Shown here one piece after another: positions 1 to 9,932 of a stretch of DNA of 64,000 nucleotides. Origin of the DNA: an uncultured Verrucomicrobiales bacterium (GTDB lineage: Bacteria > Verrucomicrobiota > Verrucomicrobiia > Verrucomicrobiales > Akkermansiaceae); contig CASICJ010000027.1 in assembly GCA_949373085.1 (NCBI GenBank), positions 19,961 to 83,960 of the forward strand. Direction: 5' to 3'. The notes below the pieces were generated by a model, which saw only the letters and a program-made list of their open reading frames with translations, had not been told where the DNA came from and did not search any database. Made by a program: the position numbers and the translations under genes. Position 1 is the first letter of the stretch. Each line of letters starts with the position of its first letter.

Positions 1-762
1 AAGCGTCATTGAATCGACAACGTAAACCCGAATCGTAATCGAGACATTACCGAAAGCATTCGTTGCCATTAGAGTATAATCGGTGGTGACAGAGGGAGTA
101 ACCACAGCTCCCAAATTAGCCTCCACCACGTCTCCATTCAAAGTGACCATATCCGCTCCGACAACCTCCCAATTCAAGGCCAAGGATTCCCCGTCCAGAA
201 TTCCAATCACCTCGTCCGACATAATGCCCGACGAGCTGAGACCAGTGTAAGTAACCTGTGGTGTGCATTGATTCAGCTCAAGAATTTCCAGCGACCAAAG
301 TCGACTCGTAGTAATCGCTTGATCTTTATCGCTACGATCATCCATCAAGGTCCAATCAACACCATTCAAACTTCCTTCCAGAGTCCAACGAATAGGGTCC
401 CGCTCCATAGCGTCGTTTGCGGTAGCCCAGGAATAGCTGTCGACACTCACAGCCGAAGGAAATGCTAAAATCACTGGCTGCCGATTAAAATCAAGCCACT
501 TGGTCGAGGTGTCATTATCAACAAGATTTCCCGGCCTCTCGGCATCGGGATTGTTGCCGCCCGGATTTGAAACCGTTGCACCATTGTGCTGGACCCCTTC
601 CAAATACAAGCGAAACTCAGACATCTGGACACTATTCGCCGCGGCTCCATCGCGAAGCTTCACCGGAGTGAACCTAAAATAACGGAAATCCGCTACTCCT
701 CCAAAAGAGAACCCACTGATCGCGACCCAAAAGATCGCAGCAGTCAAAAATTGGCCAAACAT
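1..762 (-). CDS. Discoidin-like (F5/8C-like)/Ig-like surface protein, N-terminal part, runs off window start
   Basis: Open minus frame from ATG at 762: MFGQFLTAAIFWVAISGFSFGGVADFRYFRFTPVKLRDGAAANSVQMSEFRLYLEG...LVDNDTSTKWLDFNRQPVILAFPSAVSVDSYSWATANDAMERDPIRWTLEGSLNG; signal peptide plus discoidin-like pattern; absent from the ORF track because it is incomplete. Confidence 0.7.
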   Translation of the reverse strand, partial: MFGQFLTAAIFWVAISGFSFGGVADFRYFRFTPVKLRDGAAANSVQMSEFRLYLEGVQHNGATVSNPGGNNPDAERPGNLVDNDTSTKWLDFNRQPVILAFPSAVSVDSYSWATANDAMERDPIRWTLEGSLNGVDWTLMDDRSDKDQAITTSRLWSLEILELNQCTPQVTYTGLSSSGIMSDEVIGILDGESLALNWEVVGADMVTLNGDVVEANLGAVVTPSVTTDYTLMATNAFGNVSITIRVYVVDSMTL

Positions 763-1716
763 TATAACAAGGCAGCTAGGATGATACCTTAATGGGGCCT
801 CCTTCAACGGCAGAAGACTGAAGCACCATTAGAACCGAAGCAACAAAGCTAATACTCTTACGTTTCATAAATTATCAGAGCTTATTTTCCTCTCCCAGGG
901 TAATACTACATCATTTCAGTAGTTGAGAGTTAAATTTTTCGCTCTGCCGCTCTTCCAGTTTTTGGCGGCGGCTATACCTACCGGATCTCGAGAGTCGTTC
1001 ATGACTTCTTTGAGAGCCTATAATGATTATTCTCCACCCTATCTGGATTTCAGGATCCTGCCTAGGGGTAATCACCATCCTACGGTAAAGGTTTCCCCAT
1101 AAAGTGCTGGGACTTCAAGTTATTATGAAAGAAGATCAAGATTACCCTACCCCTAAAAAACTCTAGGCTAAATTTTAAATATAAAAAACCGCCCCCCACA
1201 ACAAGCGAGGGACGGTCTAGACATGCATGATGATTTACCTAGGGATGCGGGGTTAGTGTGAAGGGCAGTAGGACCATAAATGCCCGCCCCTCAATTACGG
1301 GGGACGGACTTTCACACATTCAACAATATATCATTATCAACTAATTCATTCTCAATCTATTAGAATTCCTGAAGAAATTCATAAGACTGATTGGGAGAAA
1401 CAGCTTCACTGAGTTATGCGTGCTAGAGGCCAGATTTGTGTCATTGAAATATCAAATTTTTAATAACACAGAATCTTGGCTACGTATTCAAATTCACAAA
1501 CCTGGGATTCGCCTCCGCATCCATTTCTTCCTTGCCCGATTCCGCGAATTCACCCCAGATTTAACGACACTCGGGCTCCTACCGGTGAAAACTCTTCATA
1601 GTGAGATAAAGCTATCTTCTCGCACTTATGAAATTATTTCATCCCTAAAATTCGATCTGCCCTTTTTGCAAACGCACTTTGACCTACGCTCTTAAATAGG
1701 TTTAATCATAAATCGC

Positions 1717-3168
1717 ATGAAAATTTTCATCAAAAAACTAGCTGTCACGACCACCATCTTCATGGTCCTTGCCAATCAAAGCTTTGCCGATCTCATAATA
1801 AATATAGGCACCGAAGGCTTTGCCGCAGGCGTAAACAATTGGCCTGGTGGTGAGCCACCCTCAGCGGCAATTGACGGCGCGGGCCAGAAATACCTTAACT
1901 TCGGAAAGGAAAATACCGGTATTGTTGTGACACCAACAGCCGGAGGTGCACCGACCAGTCTCACCTATTGGTCTGCTAACGATTCCCCTAATCGCGATCC
2001 CGCCAGCTTTTGGTTGGGCGGAACCAACGGCGATTCTGTGACCGGTGATTATACGTTTATAGCCAGTGGGCTTCTTGCGCTCCCTGACTCTCGCAACCAA
2101 GGTGGCACTGCTGAGCTCCTTGAGAGCAACTCAGCTACGGCCAGTTTTACGAATGACGCTTCTTTCACAAATTATTTGGTGGTTTTCCCGACTCTGAAGG
2201 GCAATGACAATAGTATGCAAGTTGCTGACGTGCAACTCTTCGATGCCGCCGGAACGGGCATTTTCGCACCGGGTGATACTATCCTTGGGGTGCAAGTAGA
2301 CGGTGCATTAGTGCCTGACGACGGTGCATTAGTGCCTGAACCATCCACTGGACTTCTTCTCTCAACCGAAGATCAAATCATCGGGGGAATCCTCACTGAC
2401 ACTGGATTTATCGAGGGCACCGAAGGCTTTGCCGCAGGCGCAAACAATTGGCCTGGTGGTGAGTCACCCGAAGAACTGATTGATGGATCTTTCGGCGGAG
2501 GAGGAGCAAAGTATCTTAACTTTTTCAAACTCAATACCGGCGTCATTATCACTCCGACCGTTGGAGCCTCGGTAGTCGACCGCATCACTTTTTGGACAGC
2601 AAACGACGCAGAACCCCGAGATCCGGCCAGCTTCCAACTCTACGGCACTAATAAGGTAATCATCAAAGGCGGACCCGGCACAACCTATCCGACCACAGAC
2701 TTTACGCTAATCACCGAAGGTGCGCTCGAACTCCCTTCAGACAGGGCGACAATCGCAACCCCGATTGGCGACCCTCCTTTCTCAACCGGCCCTTTTCAAA
2801 CAGTCGATTTTTCCAATACCAAAACCTATACCTCCTTCATGTTGATCTTTCCGACCGTCAAAGATGCTTCTTCGGCAAATTCAATGCAAGTTTCAGAAGT
2901 GGCCTTTGAAAACGTAATCAATTCTTCAATCGATCCTGCAATAACCGAAATTAACTATGATAAGGCCACCGATATGATTGACGTCACTTGGCTTTCACAA
3001 CCTGGCCAAAACTACATTCTCTACTACTCGCCAGATTTGATCGATTGGTCCACCGATATTGCCGATAGTATAGAGGCAAAGGATGATAGTGAAGTGACCA
3101 CGTTTGGACCTTTTTTGAATCCCAATACGAAGCTATTGAAGGGTTTCTTTAGAGTCAAAAAAAACTAA
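1717..3168 (+). CDS. Secreted protein with two tandem discoidin-like domains
   Basis: Signal peptide; internal duplication GTEGFAAGVNNWPGGEPPSAAIDG / GTEGFAAGANNWPGGESPEELIDG, each followed by YLNF..NTG and DPASF motifs. Confidence 0.7.
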   Translation: MKIFIKKLAVTTTIFMVLANQSFADLIINIGTEGFAAGVNNWPGGEPPSAAIDGAGQKYLNFGKENTGIVVTPTAGGAPTSLTYWSANDSPNRDPASFWLGGTNGDSVTGDYTFIASGLLALPDSRNQGGTAELLESNSATASFTNDASFTNYLVVFPTLKGNDNSMQVADVQLFDAAGTGIFAPGDTILGVQVDGALVPDDGALVPEPSTGLLLSTEDQIIGGILTDTGFIEGTEGFAAGANNWPGGESPEELIDGSFGGGGAKYLNFFKLNTGVIITPTVGASVVDRITFWTANDAEPRDPASFQLYGTNKVIIKGGPGTTYPTTDFTLITEGALELPSDRATIATPIGDPPFSTGPFQTVDFSNTKTYTSFMLIFPTVKDASSANSMQVSEVAFENVINSSIDPAITEINYDKATDMIDVTWLSQPGQNYILYYSPDLIDWSTDIADSIEAKDDSEVTTFGPFLNPNTKLLKGFFRVKKN

Positions 3169-3381
3169 CCCCACCCTTTTACCACCTTCCGCTGCGGTCC
3201 AAAGGTGGCTTCATGGCCCTTTCGCTAAAAGCAAATTCCTAGCAGTAGTGAGCACAAACAAGGCGGCGCGCAGAGAAACTAAAAGAGAGAGACAGCGAAG
3301 CGCCCCCTCTCAAGTTGATAAGGTAATATCCACCCCACCAGCTTTCTCTTATAGGTGGCGAGGTGGGAGTTGTGAGATAAT

Positions 3382-3727
3382 TTATTTAATTAGAATCTTG
3401 GCCACGTCATCAAGTCCTTTATTAAGAGCTTGTTGAATTGGATTTTGATTATTGTTTCCAGCTTTTAGTTTAGGATTGGCACCATTATCCATGAGTAACT
3501 TGACGCATTTAATTCTTGGTACGTTCCACTCGGGGCGCCCCTTTTGCATCTGCCATACACATTGGTAATCGGAGGATCCCACAAGAAGTTTTAGCCAGAC
3601 TCTTTATTAAATCTGTGTTGATCACAAACTCTTTTATATCTAGACAGGCGCAGATTTTCTGAGGGAGAGCTAGCTTAAAAAAACCAAGAAAATCAGATCT
3701 CACTGTAGCAAGCTGATTTCCTATCAT
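3382..3727 (-). pseudogene. Ankyrin-repeat protein remnant
   Basis: RIKCVKLLMDNGANPKLKAGNNNQNPIQQALNKGLDDVAKILIK is ankyrin-like; the N-terminal part lies in a different overlapping frame (3509..3727). Confidence 0.4.
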
Positions 3728-3878
3728 TTTTCTACATTTCAGATTCTATTCAAACTTCTGATATGAATAATTCTTGGGGATCATAATCATTCCCTCTGCG
3801 CCACTTTCTAATTACTTGTTTTGCTTACTGTTCCCTCTCGACCTTGAACAATATAGAGGCTACACTCCGCTATCGAGG

Positions 3879-4994
3879 ATGTTTTTAAAAAGTGACCGCT
3901 ACATCACCCAGCAGGTATCTGTCACAGCGCTTTATGCGGTTCTCATTTTAAGTGTCGTTCTAGTCCTCGGCAATATTTTCAAGGAAATTAACGAGCTCCT
4001 CGTTGAACGACGTGCCCCTATTTCCTTTCTTGGAGTCTTTATCCTTAAACTATTACCTGTATCCTTGGTATTCACGATCCCATGGGGTTTTTTGGCAGCA
4101 GTGTTACTCGTTTTTGGGCGACTTTCCTCAGACCAAGAAATTAATTCTCTTCGCACCGCAGGCATGGGACTTTATCGCATTGCCTCTCCTGTCCTCTTTA
4201 TGGGTTTGCTTCTTTCACTTCTATGTCTCTGGCTAAACGCGACAGTTTCCCCGCGATCCAAAGGCGAACTTAAAGTGATGCTTTACGAAACCTTTAAGGA
4301 AGACCCACTTCGGCTCCTTGATCCAGGTGTCGTTCAATCTCGAATGAAAGGGCAACGAATTTATATCGAATCCCGGAATCCGGATGACAGCTTTCAGGGA
4401 TTTCACGCCTATGAATTGGGTGCAGATGAAACCAGCGAATGGCCGGCTGGATATTTATATGCCCGCGACGTTGCATCAATCACTCCTGACAAAGAGGTCG
4501 AAAAACTTGAATTACGACTTAGTGGGGTTTGGCTGGAAAAATACGATGAGAACCAGGCTATACAGCAAGGTTCCGCCGGAGCAATCGAGCCTTGGATCCT
4601 ACCCTTTGCAGCTGGCAAATCACGTCGATTAAAAGCCAATCGACTCGATAATGAGCAAATCCGAGGACTTCTAGCGGACCCACCCACCAACTTAACCGAC
4701 GAGAAACTGGACGAATTTGATGCCGAACGAATTCGCCGAATCTCCTTTTCTTTTGCACCCCTCGCCCTTGCCTTCGTCGGAATCCCTCTCGGGCTTTCTA
4801 CCCGCAGAAAGGAGACTTCATCTGGATCAGGAATGAGTCTTGGAGTGGCTGTAGCCTACTTCCTCTTCTTTATTATTGCTGATGAAACCCAGGGCTCGAG
4901 CCTGATTCTCACCAAAGTTTTAATGTGGGCTCCTAATCTGGCCTGTCTCGCTTTAGGGACTTTCCTCTTTTGCCGTGCCACCAAACGCGCATAG
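3879..4994 (+). CDS. LptF/LptG (YjgP/YjgQ) family LPS export permease
   Basis: MFLKSDRYITQQVSVTALYAVLILSVVLVLGNIFKEI..., family-typical TM layout and C-terminal LSTRRK region; in-frame ATG chosen over the upstream ORF start. Confidence 0.8.
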   Translation: MFLKSDRYITQQVSVTALYAVLILSVVLVLGNIFKEINELLVERRAPISFLGVFILKLLPVSLVFTIPWGFLAAVLLVFGRLSSDQEINSLRTAGMGLYRIASPVLFMGLLLSLLCLWLNATVSPRSKGELKVMLYETFKEDPLRLLDPGVVQSRMKGQRIYIESRNPDDSFQGFHAYELGADETSEWPAGYLYARDVASITPDKEVEKLELRLSGVWLEKYDENQAIQQGSAGAIEPWILPFAAGKSRRLKANRLDNEQIRGLLADPPTNLTDEKLDEFDAERIRRISFSFAPLALAFVGIPLGLSTRRKETSSGSGMSLGVAVAYFLFFIIADETQGSSLILTKVLMWAPNLACLALGTFLFCRATKRA

Positions 4995-5003
4995 ATTACT
5001 AAT

Positions 5004-6878
5004 ATGGATAAGGTGATGCGACAAATCAGACTCGCATATCGCGCTTTTGGGAAATGGGCTGCAAGCAACCAGCTCCGCCTTTTTCCCTTCAGAAAAAACA
5101 TCTCAGGCTACACCTCACTGGATGGCAAAGCGGATCTTCGAGCTGCGATCAACATCGCCCTTCTGGCAATTCCCCAAGGCATGGCTTACGCCGCAATCGC
5201 CGAACTCCCGATTCTTTATGGAATCGTGTGCTCGGCAATCGCCGCTATTGTTGCTCCCCTTTTTGCAAGTTCCAAGCATACCATTCTGGGTCCTACTAAC
5301 GCGACCTCGCTCATGGTCTTTAGCTTCTTCGCAGCCGGCACATACTCCAGCGCCGAGAAGTTAAATCTCATGCCTCTTCTGGTTCTGATGGTCGGCGTAA
5401 TCTGCCTGATCGGCGCAATCCTAAAGGCTGCCGAATTAATTCAATACGTCAGCCAAAGCGTCCTGGTGGGATACATAACTGGTGCTGCCATCTTAATTAT
5501 CATCAATCAGTGTAAGCACCTTTTCGGTGTGAGCGAAGTCGTTGTTCCTGCCAGCAACTTCTTTGGCATGCTCAGCGAACTAATAGGGGCGAAAAAATCC
5601 TACCTTTGGCAGCCCGCCGTCGTTGGAATCAGCACCCTTGCCGTTTATTACACCATGAGCAGGTATTTGAAGGCTTTCCCTAATTTTGCAATCTCACTCG
5701 CTCTTGCCTCAATTATTTCAACCTTAATCGGATCTCATTTCCCCGGCTGGGAAGCCGCCGTTCCAACATTCCCGAGCTTTTCTCTAAACGACCTGACCCT
5801 GCGCTTACCCGAACCAACAAACGCAGGTTTATTTGGTGACATTTCGAACCTTCTTGGAGTTGCCGTCGCTATCGCTTTTTTAGCCACTTTGGAAAATACG
5901 GTGATGGCAAAATCTCTCGCATCTCGGACGGGAAACAGAACCGAAATTAATCAAGACATGATGTCAGTCGCAATGAGCAACCTCGCCTGTGCGTTCACAG
6001 CCGCAATGCCTTCATCCGGTTCTCTAACCCGCTCCGCGCTCAACTATGAATCCGACGCACGTTCCGGCGTTTCCTCGATTCTCGCGGGATTCTTTTCCCT
6101 CATCGCGCTCTTCCTTTTCGCATTCTTAATCCCCAACCCGGTAGCATTTATACCCAAAGCGGCTCTTGCTGGCTTAGTCATCGCAGTGGCTGCGTCCTTG
6201 ATCGGAAAGAAAAATATCAGAATCTGCCTTCGCTCAACACCCGAGGATGGGGGCGTTCTGATTCTAACCTTTTTCGCTGCCTTAATCTTCCCTCTCTACG
6301 TGGCAATTTTCATCGGGGTCTCATTATCAATTTTCTTGTTCCTTCGAAAAGTTTCCCGCCCCCATCTTGTCGAATACGAGATTTGCGATAACGGTGAGCT
6401 CCGCGAGTTGGATCAAAAACAGACTCGTCCCAATCCTGCAATTTCGATCGTTCATGTTGAAGGCTCACTCTTCTTTGGCGCCGCCGATCTTTTTCAAAGC
6501 CAGGTCCAGCGCCTCGTTGTTGACCCCAACATTAAGGTAATCATCCTGCGCCTAAAAAATGCCCGGCATCTTGACGCTACCAGCGTCATGTCCCTTCGTG
6601 AACTCATTCACTTTGTTCGCTCCCATGATCGCCACCTCATTGTATCGGGAGCAACCCGCGACGTTTACAAGGTACTAAAAAGCTCAGGGGTTCTACAAAC
6701 TCTTCAGCGGGGATGCCGTCGCAAGGAAGGCGAAACCAACCTCTTCTTCAACGCACCCAGCAACCCGAACATATCAACCCGGGATGCTTTAATTCGAGCC
6801 CAGGAACTTCTGGGAACCGAAAAAGCGGAGGTTAAAATCTACTTTGATCCCTCGCACGAGAAAAAAGGCTCACCCTAG
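5004..6878 (+). CDS. SulP family anion transporter with C-terminal STAS domain
   Basis: AINIALLAIPQGMAYAAIAELPILYGIVCSAIAAIVAPLFASSKHTILGPTNATSLM; STAS region IVHVEGSLFFGAADLFQ. Confidence 0.9.
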   Translation: MDKVMRQIRLAYRAFGKWAASNQLRLFPFRKNISGYTSLDGKADLRAAINIALLAIPQGMAYAAIAELPILYGIVCSAIAAIVAPLFASSKHTILGPTNATSLMVFSFFAAGTYSSAEKLNLMPLLVLMVGVICLIGAILKAAELIQYVSQSVLVGYITGAAILIIINQCKHLFGVSEVVVPASNFFGMLSELIGAKKSYLWQPAVVGISTLAVYYTMSRYLKAFPNFAISLALASIISTLIGSHFPGWEAAVPTFPSFSLNDLTLRLPEPTNAGLFGDISNLLGVAVAIAFLATLENTVMAKSLASRTGNRTEINQDMMSVAMSNLACAFTAAMPSSGSLTRSALNYESDARSGVSSILAGFFSLIALFLFAFLIPNPVAFIPKAALAGLVIAVAASLIGKKNIRICLRSTPEDGGVLILTFFAALIFPLYVAIFIGVSLSIFLFLRKVSRPHLVEYEICDNGELRELDQKQTRPNPAISIVHVEGSLFFGAADLFQSQVQRLVVDPNIKVIILRLKNARHLDATSVMSLRELIHFVRSHDRHLIVSGATRDVYKVLKSSGVLQTLQRGCRRKEGETNLFFNAPSNPNISTRDALIRAQELLGTEKAEVKIYFDPSHEKKGSP

Positions 6879-6909
6879 ACTTTTCATCTCAATACGATAC
6901 AATAACCCC

Positions 6910-7386
6910 GTGAGAGAAGAATTTGAAGATCGCGCTAGAGAAGCTCTTGCCCAGCCTAAGAATGTCGGTGAAATGGACGATGCCGACAGCGTCGGAACCG
7001 TTGGTTCTCCTGACTGCGGTGACATGCTTCGCATGTGGCTGAAATTCACCGAAAAGAACGGAAAAAAGGTAATCGACCGAGCGTCCTTTCAAGCATTTGG
7101 ATGTCAGACCGCCATTGCCGTCGCATCTATGGCCACCGAACTCTTAAAAGGAAAAACACCCGAAGAGGCCCGTGATTTGAAGCCCGATGAACTTTCTGGA
7201 GACCTTGGGCCCCTTCCTCCAATGAAGATCCATTGCGGCCAACTAGTAGAGCAGGCCCTCAAAAGCGCGCTTGATGGCAAGGAGGTACCCCAAAAAAAGA
7301 CGACTGAAACCTTGGCTGGAAACCTACAATCTGCGCCATCGCAAAAAATAAGAATTATTCCTCTTGAAGATGGCGAGGGTAATTAG
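6910..7386 (+). CDS. NifU/IscU-like Fe-S cluster assembly scaffold protein
   Basis: GTG start VREEFEDRAREALAQPKNVGEM; GSPDCGDMLRMWLKF, FGCQTAIAVASMATELLKGKT, HCGQLVEQAL. Confidence 0.85.
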   Translation: MREEFEDRAREALAQPKNVGEMDDADSVGTVGSPDCGDMLRMWLKFTEKNGKKVIDRASFQAFGCQTAIAVASMATELLKGKTPEEARDLKPDELSGDLGPLPPMKIHCGQLVEQALKSALDGKEVPQKKTTETLAGNLQSAPSQKIRIIPLEDGEGN

Positions 7387-8326
7387 CGTCCTCCCCTTCC
7401 TTGGCACCCTTTGTACCCTTGGCACCTTAACAGGACAGACCTGGCTCAAGAAAATTCATCCACCAACCGGGGCTGGGAAATATTTGGTCACAACTGAAGC
7501 CGGACGGTTCGTTTACCAGACCAGAAGCTTCCGAATCGTGACTTTTAAGAAGCACGACCACACCCTAATGACTGATTTCGCGAAGTGTCTCGAATCAGTC
7601 CCTTTAGCGCTACAAAACATTCCTGTGGCTCTTTACGCCCCATCAAAGAAGCAAAAAGGACAACTTCTTATCGTAAATCACAATGCAGATTATCTTGCCG
7701 CTGGCGGAGCTAAAAATACCGCGGGCTACTACGATGGAGTAAAGAACCGAACCCTAATCAATTGGACTCATTTTAGAAATAACACCACCCAAACACGCGT
7801 TCTTCAGGAACCGGCATTCGATCTCATTATTCATGAATTAACCCACCTTTCGATGCATAATCTAATGTGGAAATGCCAACCTTGGCTTACCGAAGGAATC
7901 GCTGAATACATGGCTGCTTCGCATGTTGGACGGGGAGACTTTGACTTCAGTCAGATGGATCACGCGATTCGCAAAAGAATCGAAAAGCACACTAAACCCG
8001 GATCTACCAGCAGCACCGCTCTTGGAATACGCTCCCTGCTCTCTCTCTCTTCAAAGGGATGGCTTGAACGGACAGCCAACGTTGATGCGTGGGAGGCCTT
8101 AAAAGCCTACAATGGCGCCCTATTATTATCGCACTATTGCCTTCATGGCGGAACGGAACGACTCAAGAAAACCCGACAGCATTTCGAAGCACTTCATAAC
8201 ATCCAAACAAAAAGTCCAAAGAAGCCCCAACTCATCTCGGTTGACAATGCTAAGACGGTCGAGATAGCCATCGCTGACTACTGGAAAAAGCGGGGCCTTC
8301 AAGTAAATTTTGATCATCTAAATTAA
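7364..8326 (+). CDS. Secreted gluzincin-like metallopeptidase
   Basis: Signal peptide; HELTHLSMH zinc motif followed by WLTEGIAEYMA. Confidence 0.6.
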   Translation: MKMARVISVLPFLGTLCTLGTLTGQTWLKKIHPPTGAGKYLVTTEAGRFVYQTRSFRIVTFKKHDHTLMTDFAKCLESVPLALQNIPVALYAPSKKQKGQLLIVNHNADYLAAGGAKNTAGYYDGVKNRTLINWTHFRNNTTQTRVLQEPAFDLIIHELTHLSMHNLMWKCQPWLTEGIAEYMAASHVGRGDFDFSQMDHAIRKRIEKHTKPGSTSSTALGIRSLLSLSSKGWLERTANVDAWEALKAYNGALLLSHYCLHGGTERLKKTRQHFEALHNIQTKSPKKPQLISVDNAKTVEIAIADYWKKRGLQVNFDHLN

Positions 8327-8335
8327 GCCTCTTGC

Positions 8336-9241
8336 TCATCGACTTTCTTTTATAGAGCTGTCTTCGATCTTCAATTCTTCATCAAAAAAGTGGTGCTTTA
8401 AAAACTTGACTACAGCCTTGTCCACCGAAGGGCCAAACCCACTTCCATGCCCACCATCCAAGACAGTCAGAAGGACAGAAGGCACCTTCAAGGCATCTAA
8501 TTTTTCGTCTAGCGCCTTACCCTGAAGATAGGGCACCAGTGAATCTTTTGTACCATGGACAGTCAGAATAGGAGCATCATCCTTAGACAACTGATGAAAT
8601 GGTGAAGCAATTTTCGCCCTTGCTTTTAAAGCAGAAACTTCCCCTCCCAGAAGCTGCCCTTCCGGTGAACTCGCTGCATTATGATCCATTGAGCTCCCCT
8701 GCTGATTCATCACTAAAAAATCAGTGGGGCCAAAGAAATTGATGACCGCCTTTACTGAGGTTGACTGGTCGATATGAGATCCCAATGCCCCATCAAGCTC
8801 AGGGTGATTCTGCGTCGTCCCCATAAAGGTTACCAGGTGTCCGCCCGCGGATGCTCCCCAGACCACAATCCGATCTGCATCAAGGTGATACTGTTTGGCA
8901 TTAGCCTTCACCCATCGTAAGGCTGCTTTACAATCATGAATCTGTGCCGGCCAGCCCTTCTCCGGTGTAAGCCGATAGTTAATTGAAACAATAGCACAAT
9001 TTAAACCAGCAGCCTTCAGTGCTCTCCCTGGACGATCTTTACTCCCCTTCCTCCAGGCACCCCCATGAATCCATAAAACCACCGGGTGGGGGGATTCCGT
9101 CTTAGTTTTGGGAATATAAAGGTCCAAAGTCTGTCTCGGATTTGCATTACCAACATAATCAATATCATTGATTCGGCGCAAATCAGGTGCAGCAATAGCT
9201 ACCCCGACACTGAACAAGAGAATCACTAGTCGTCTTTTCAT
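8336..9241 (-). CDS. Alpha/beta hydrolase, esterase/lipase
   Basis: VVLWIHGGAWRKGSKDRP, VVWGASAGGHLV, VHGTKDSLVPY. Confidence 0.85.
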   Translation of the reverse strand: MKRRLVILLFSVGVAIAAPDLRRINDIDYVGNANPRQTLDLYIPKTKTESPHPVVLWIHGGAWRKGSKDRPGRALKAAGLNCAIVSINYRLTPEKGWPAQIHDCKAALRWVKANAKQYHLDADRIVVWGASAGGHLVTFMGTTQNHPELDGALGSHIDQSTSVKAVINFFGPTDFLVMNQQGSSMDHNAASSPEGQLLGGEVSALKARAKIASPFHQLSKDDAPILTVHGTKDSLVPYLQGKALDEKLDALKVPSVLLTVLDGGHGSGFGPSVDKAVVKFLKHHFFDEELKIEDSSIKESR

Positions 9242-9795
9242 GTTGGGAAAATAAGATATTCTACCTTTGTTGCAATCGAGGAAATTGCACTCGAGTAAAA
9301 CCTGCCGTAACCGCTGGTGAGGATACCCACCTAATCAATCTTCTCTCAACCCTCAACCTAGTTAGTTTTTGAGATCGTCGAAGCTCAGACGCTTCGATTG
9401 CGAGTTCCTCGTCAACCTGATCCAGCGCCCTTAATTGAACCCACAAAAATCAACCCCCTCAAAGGAAAAAGAGCTACCACTCCGCGAGTACGCAAGGCCT
9501 TTTACTGGCTCTAGATGGTCCATATGAAAGGCTTTGAAGCCGGCGAGTAATACTAAGCAAACACTGTAACATAACAGGCCCACCCGCGCCTAAAAAGGCC
9601 AAGGCGCAACGTGAGCCTCCTATCAAGTTTGCAAGTTTATCGGAGGACTAGCGCATCATCCCCAGCTCTTTGGCAAATTCGGCATTTGTTTTGCCTTCCG
9701 TCTGATTAGGGCGGAATTCGGGCACCACAAAATTTGGGAACACCCTTTGAAAAAGCAGATAGCCCTGTAACTCACTGAGCTACAGGGCCACAAAA

Positions 9796-9871
9796 TGGAG
9801 CCACCTGACGGACTCGAACCGTCGACCTACTGATTACAAATCAGTAGCTCTACCAACTGAGCTAAGGTGGC
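9796..9871 (-). tRNA. tRNA-Thr (TGT)
   Basis: Minus strand GCCACCTTAGCTCAGTTGGTAGAGCTACTGATTTGTAATCAGTAGGTCGACGGTTCGAGTCCGTCAGGTGGCTCCA; cloverleaf, encoded CCA. Confidence 0.95.
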
Positions 9872-9932
9872 TTAGCGGCGAATCGACTAAGCTCTAAGCT
9901 ATCTATCCCGCTGGGAAGGTGGATGATATCCC

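Noticed and set aside
776-868. 30-aa ORF MKRKSISFVASVLMVLQSSAVEGGPIKVSS* upstream of the 1..762 gene
   Set aside because: Signal-peptide-like but in a different frame, and the downstream gene has its own signal peptide; too short to interpret
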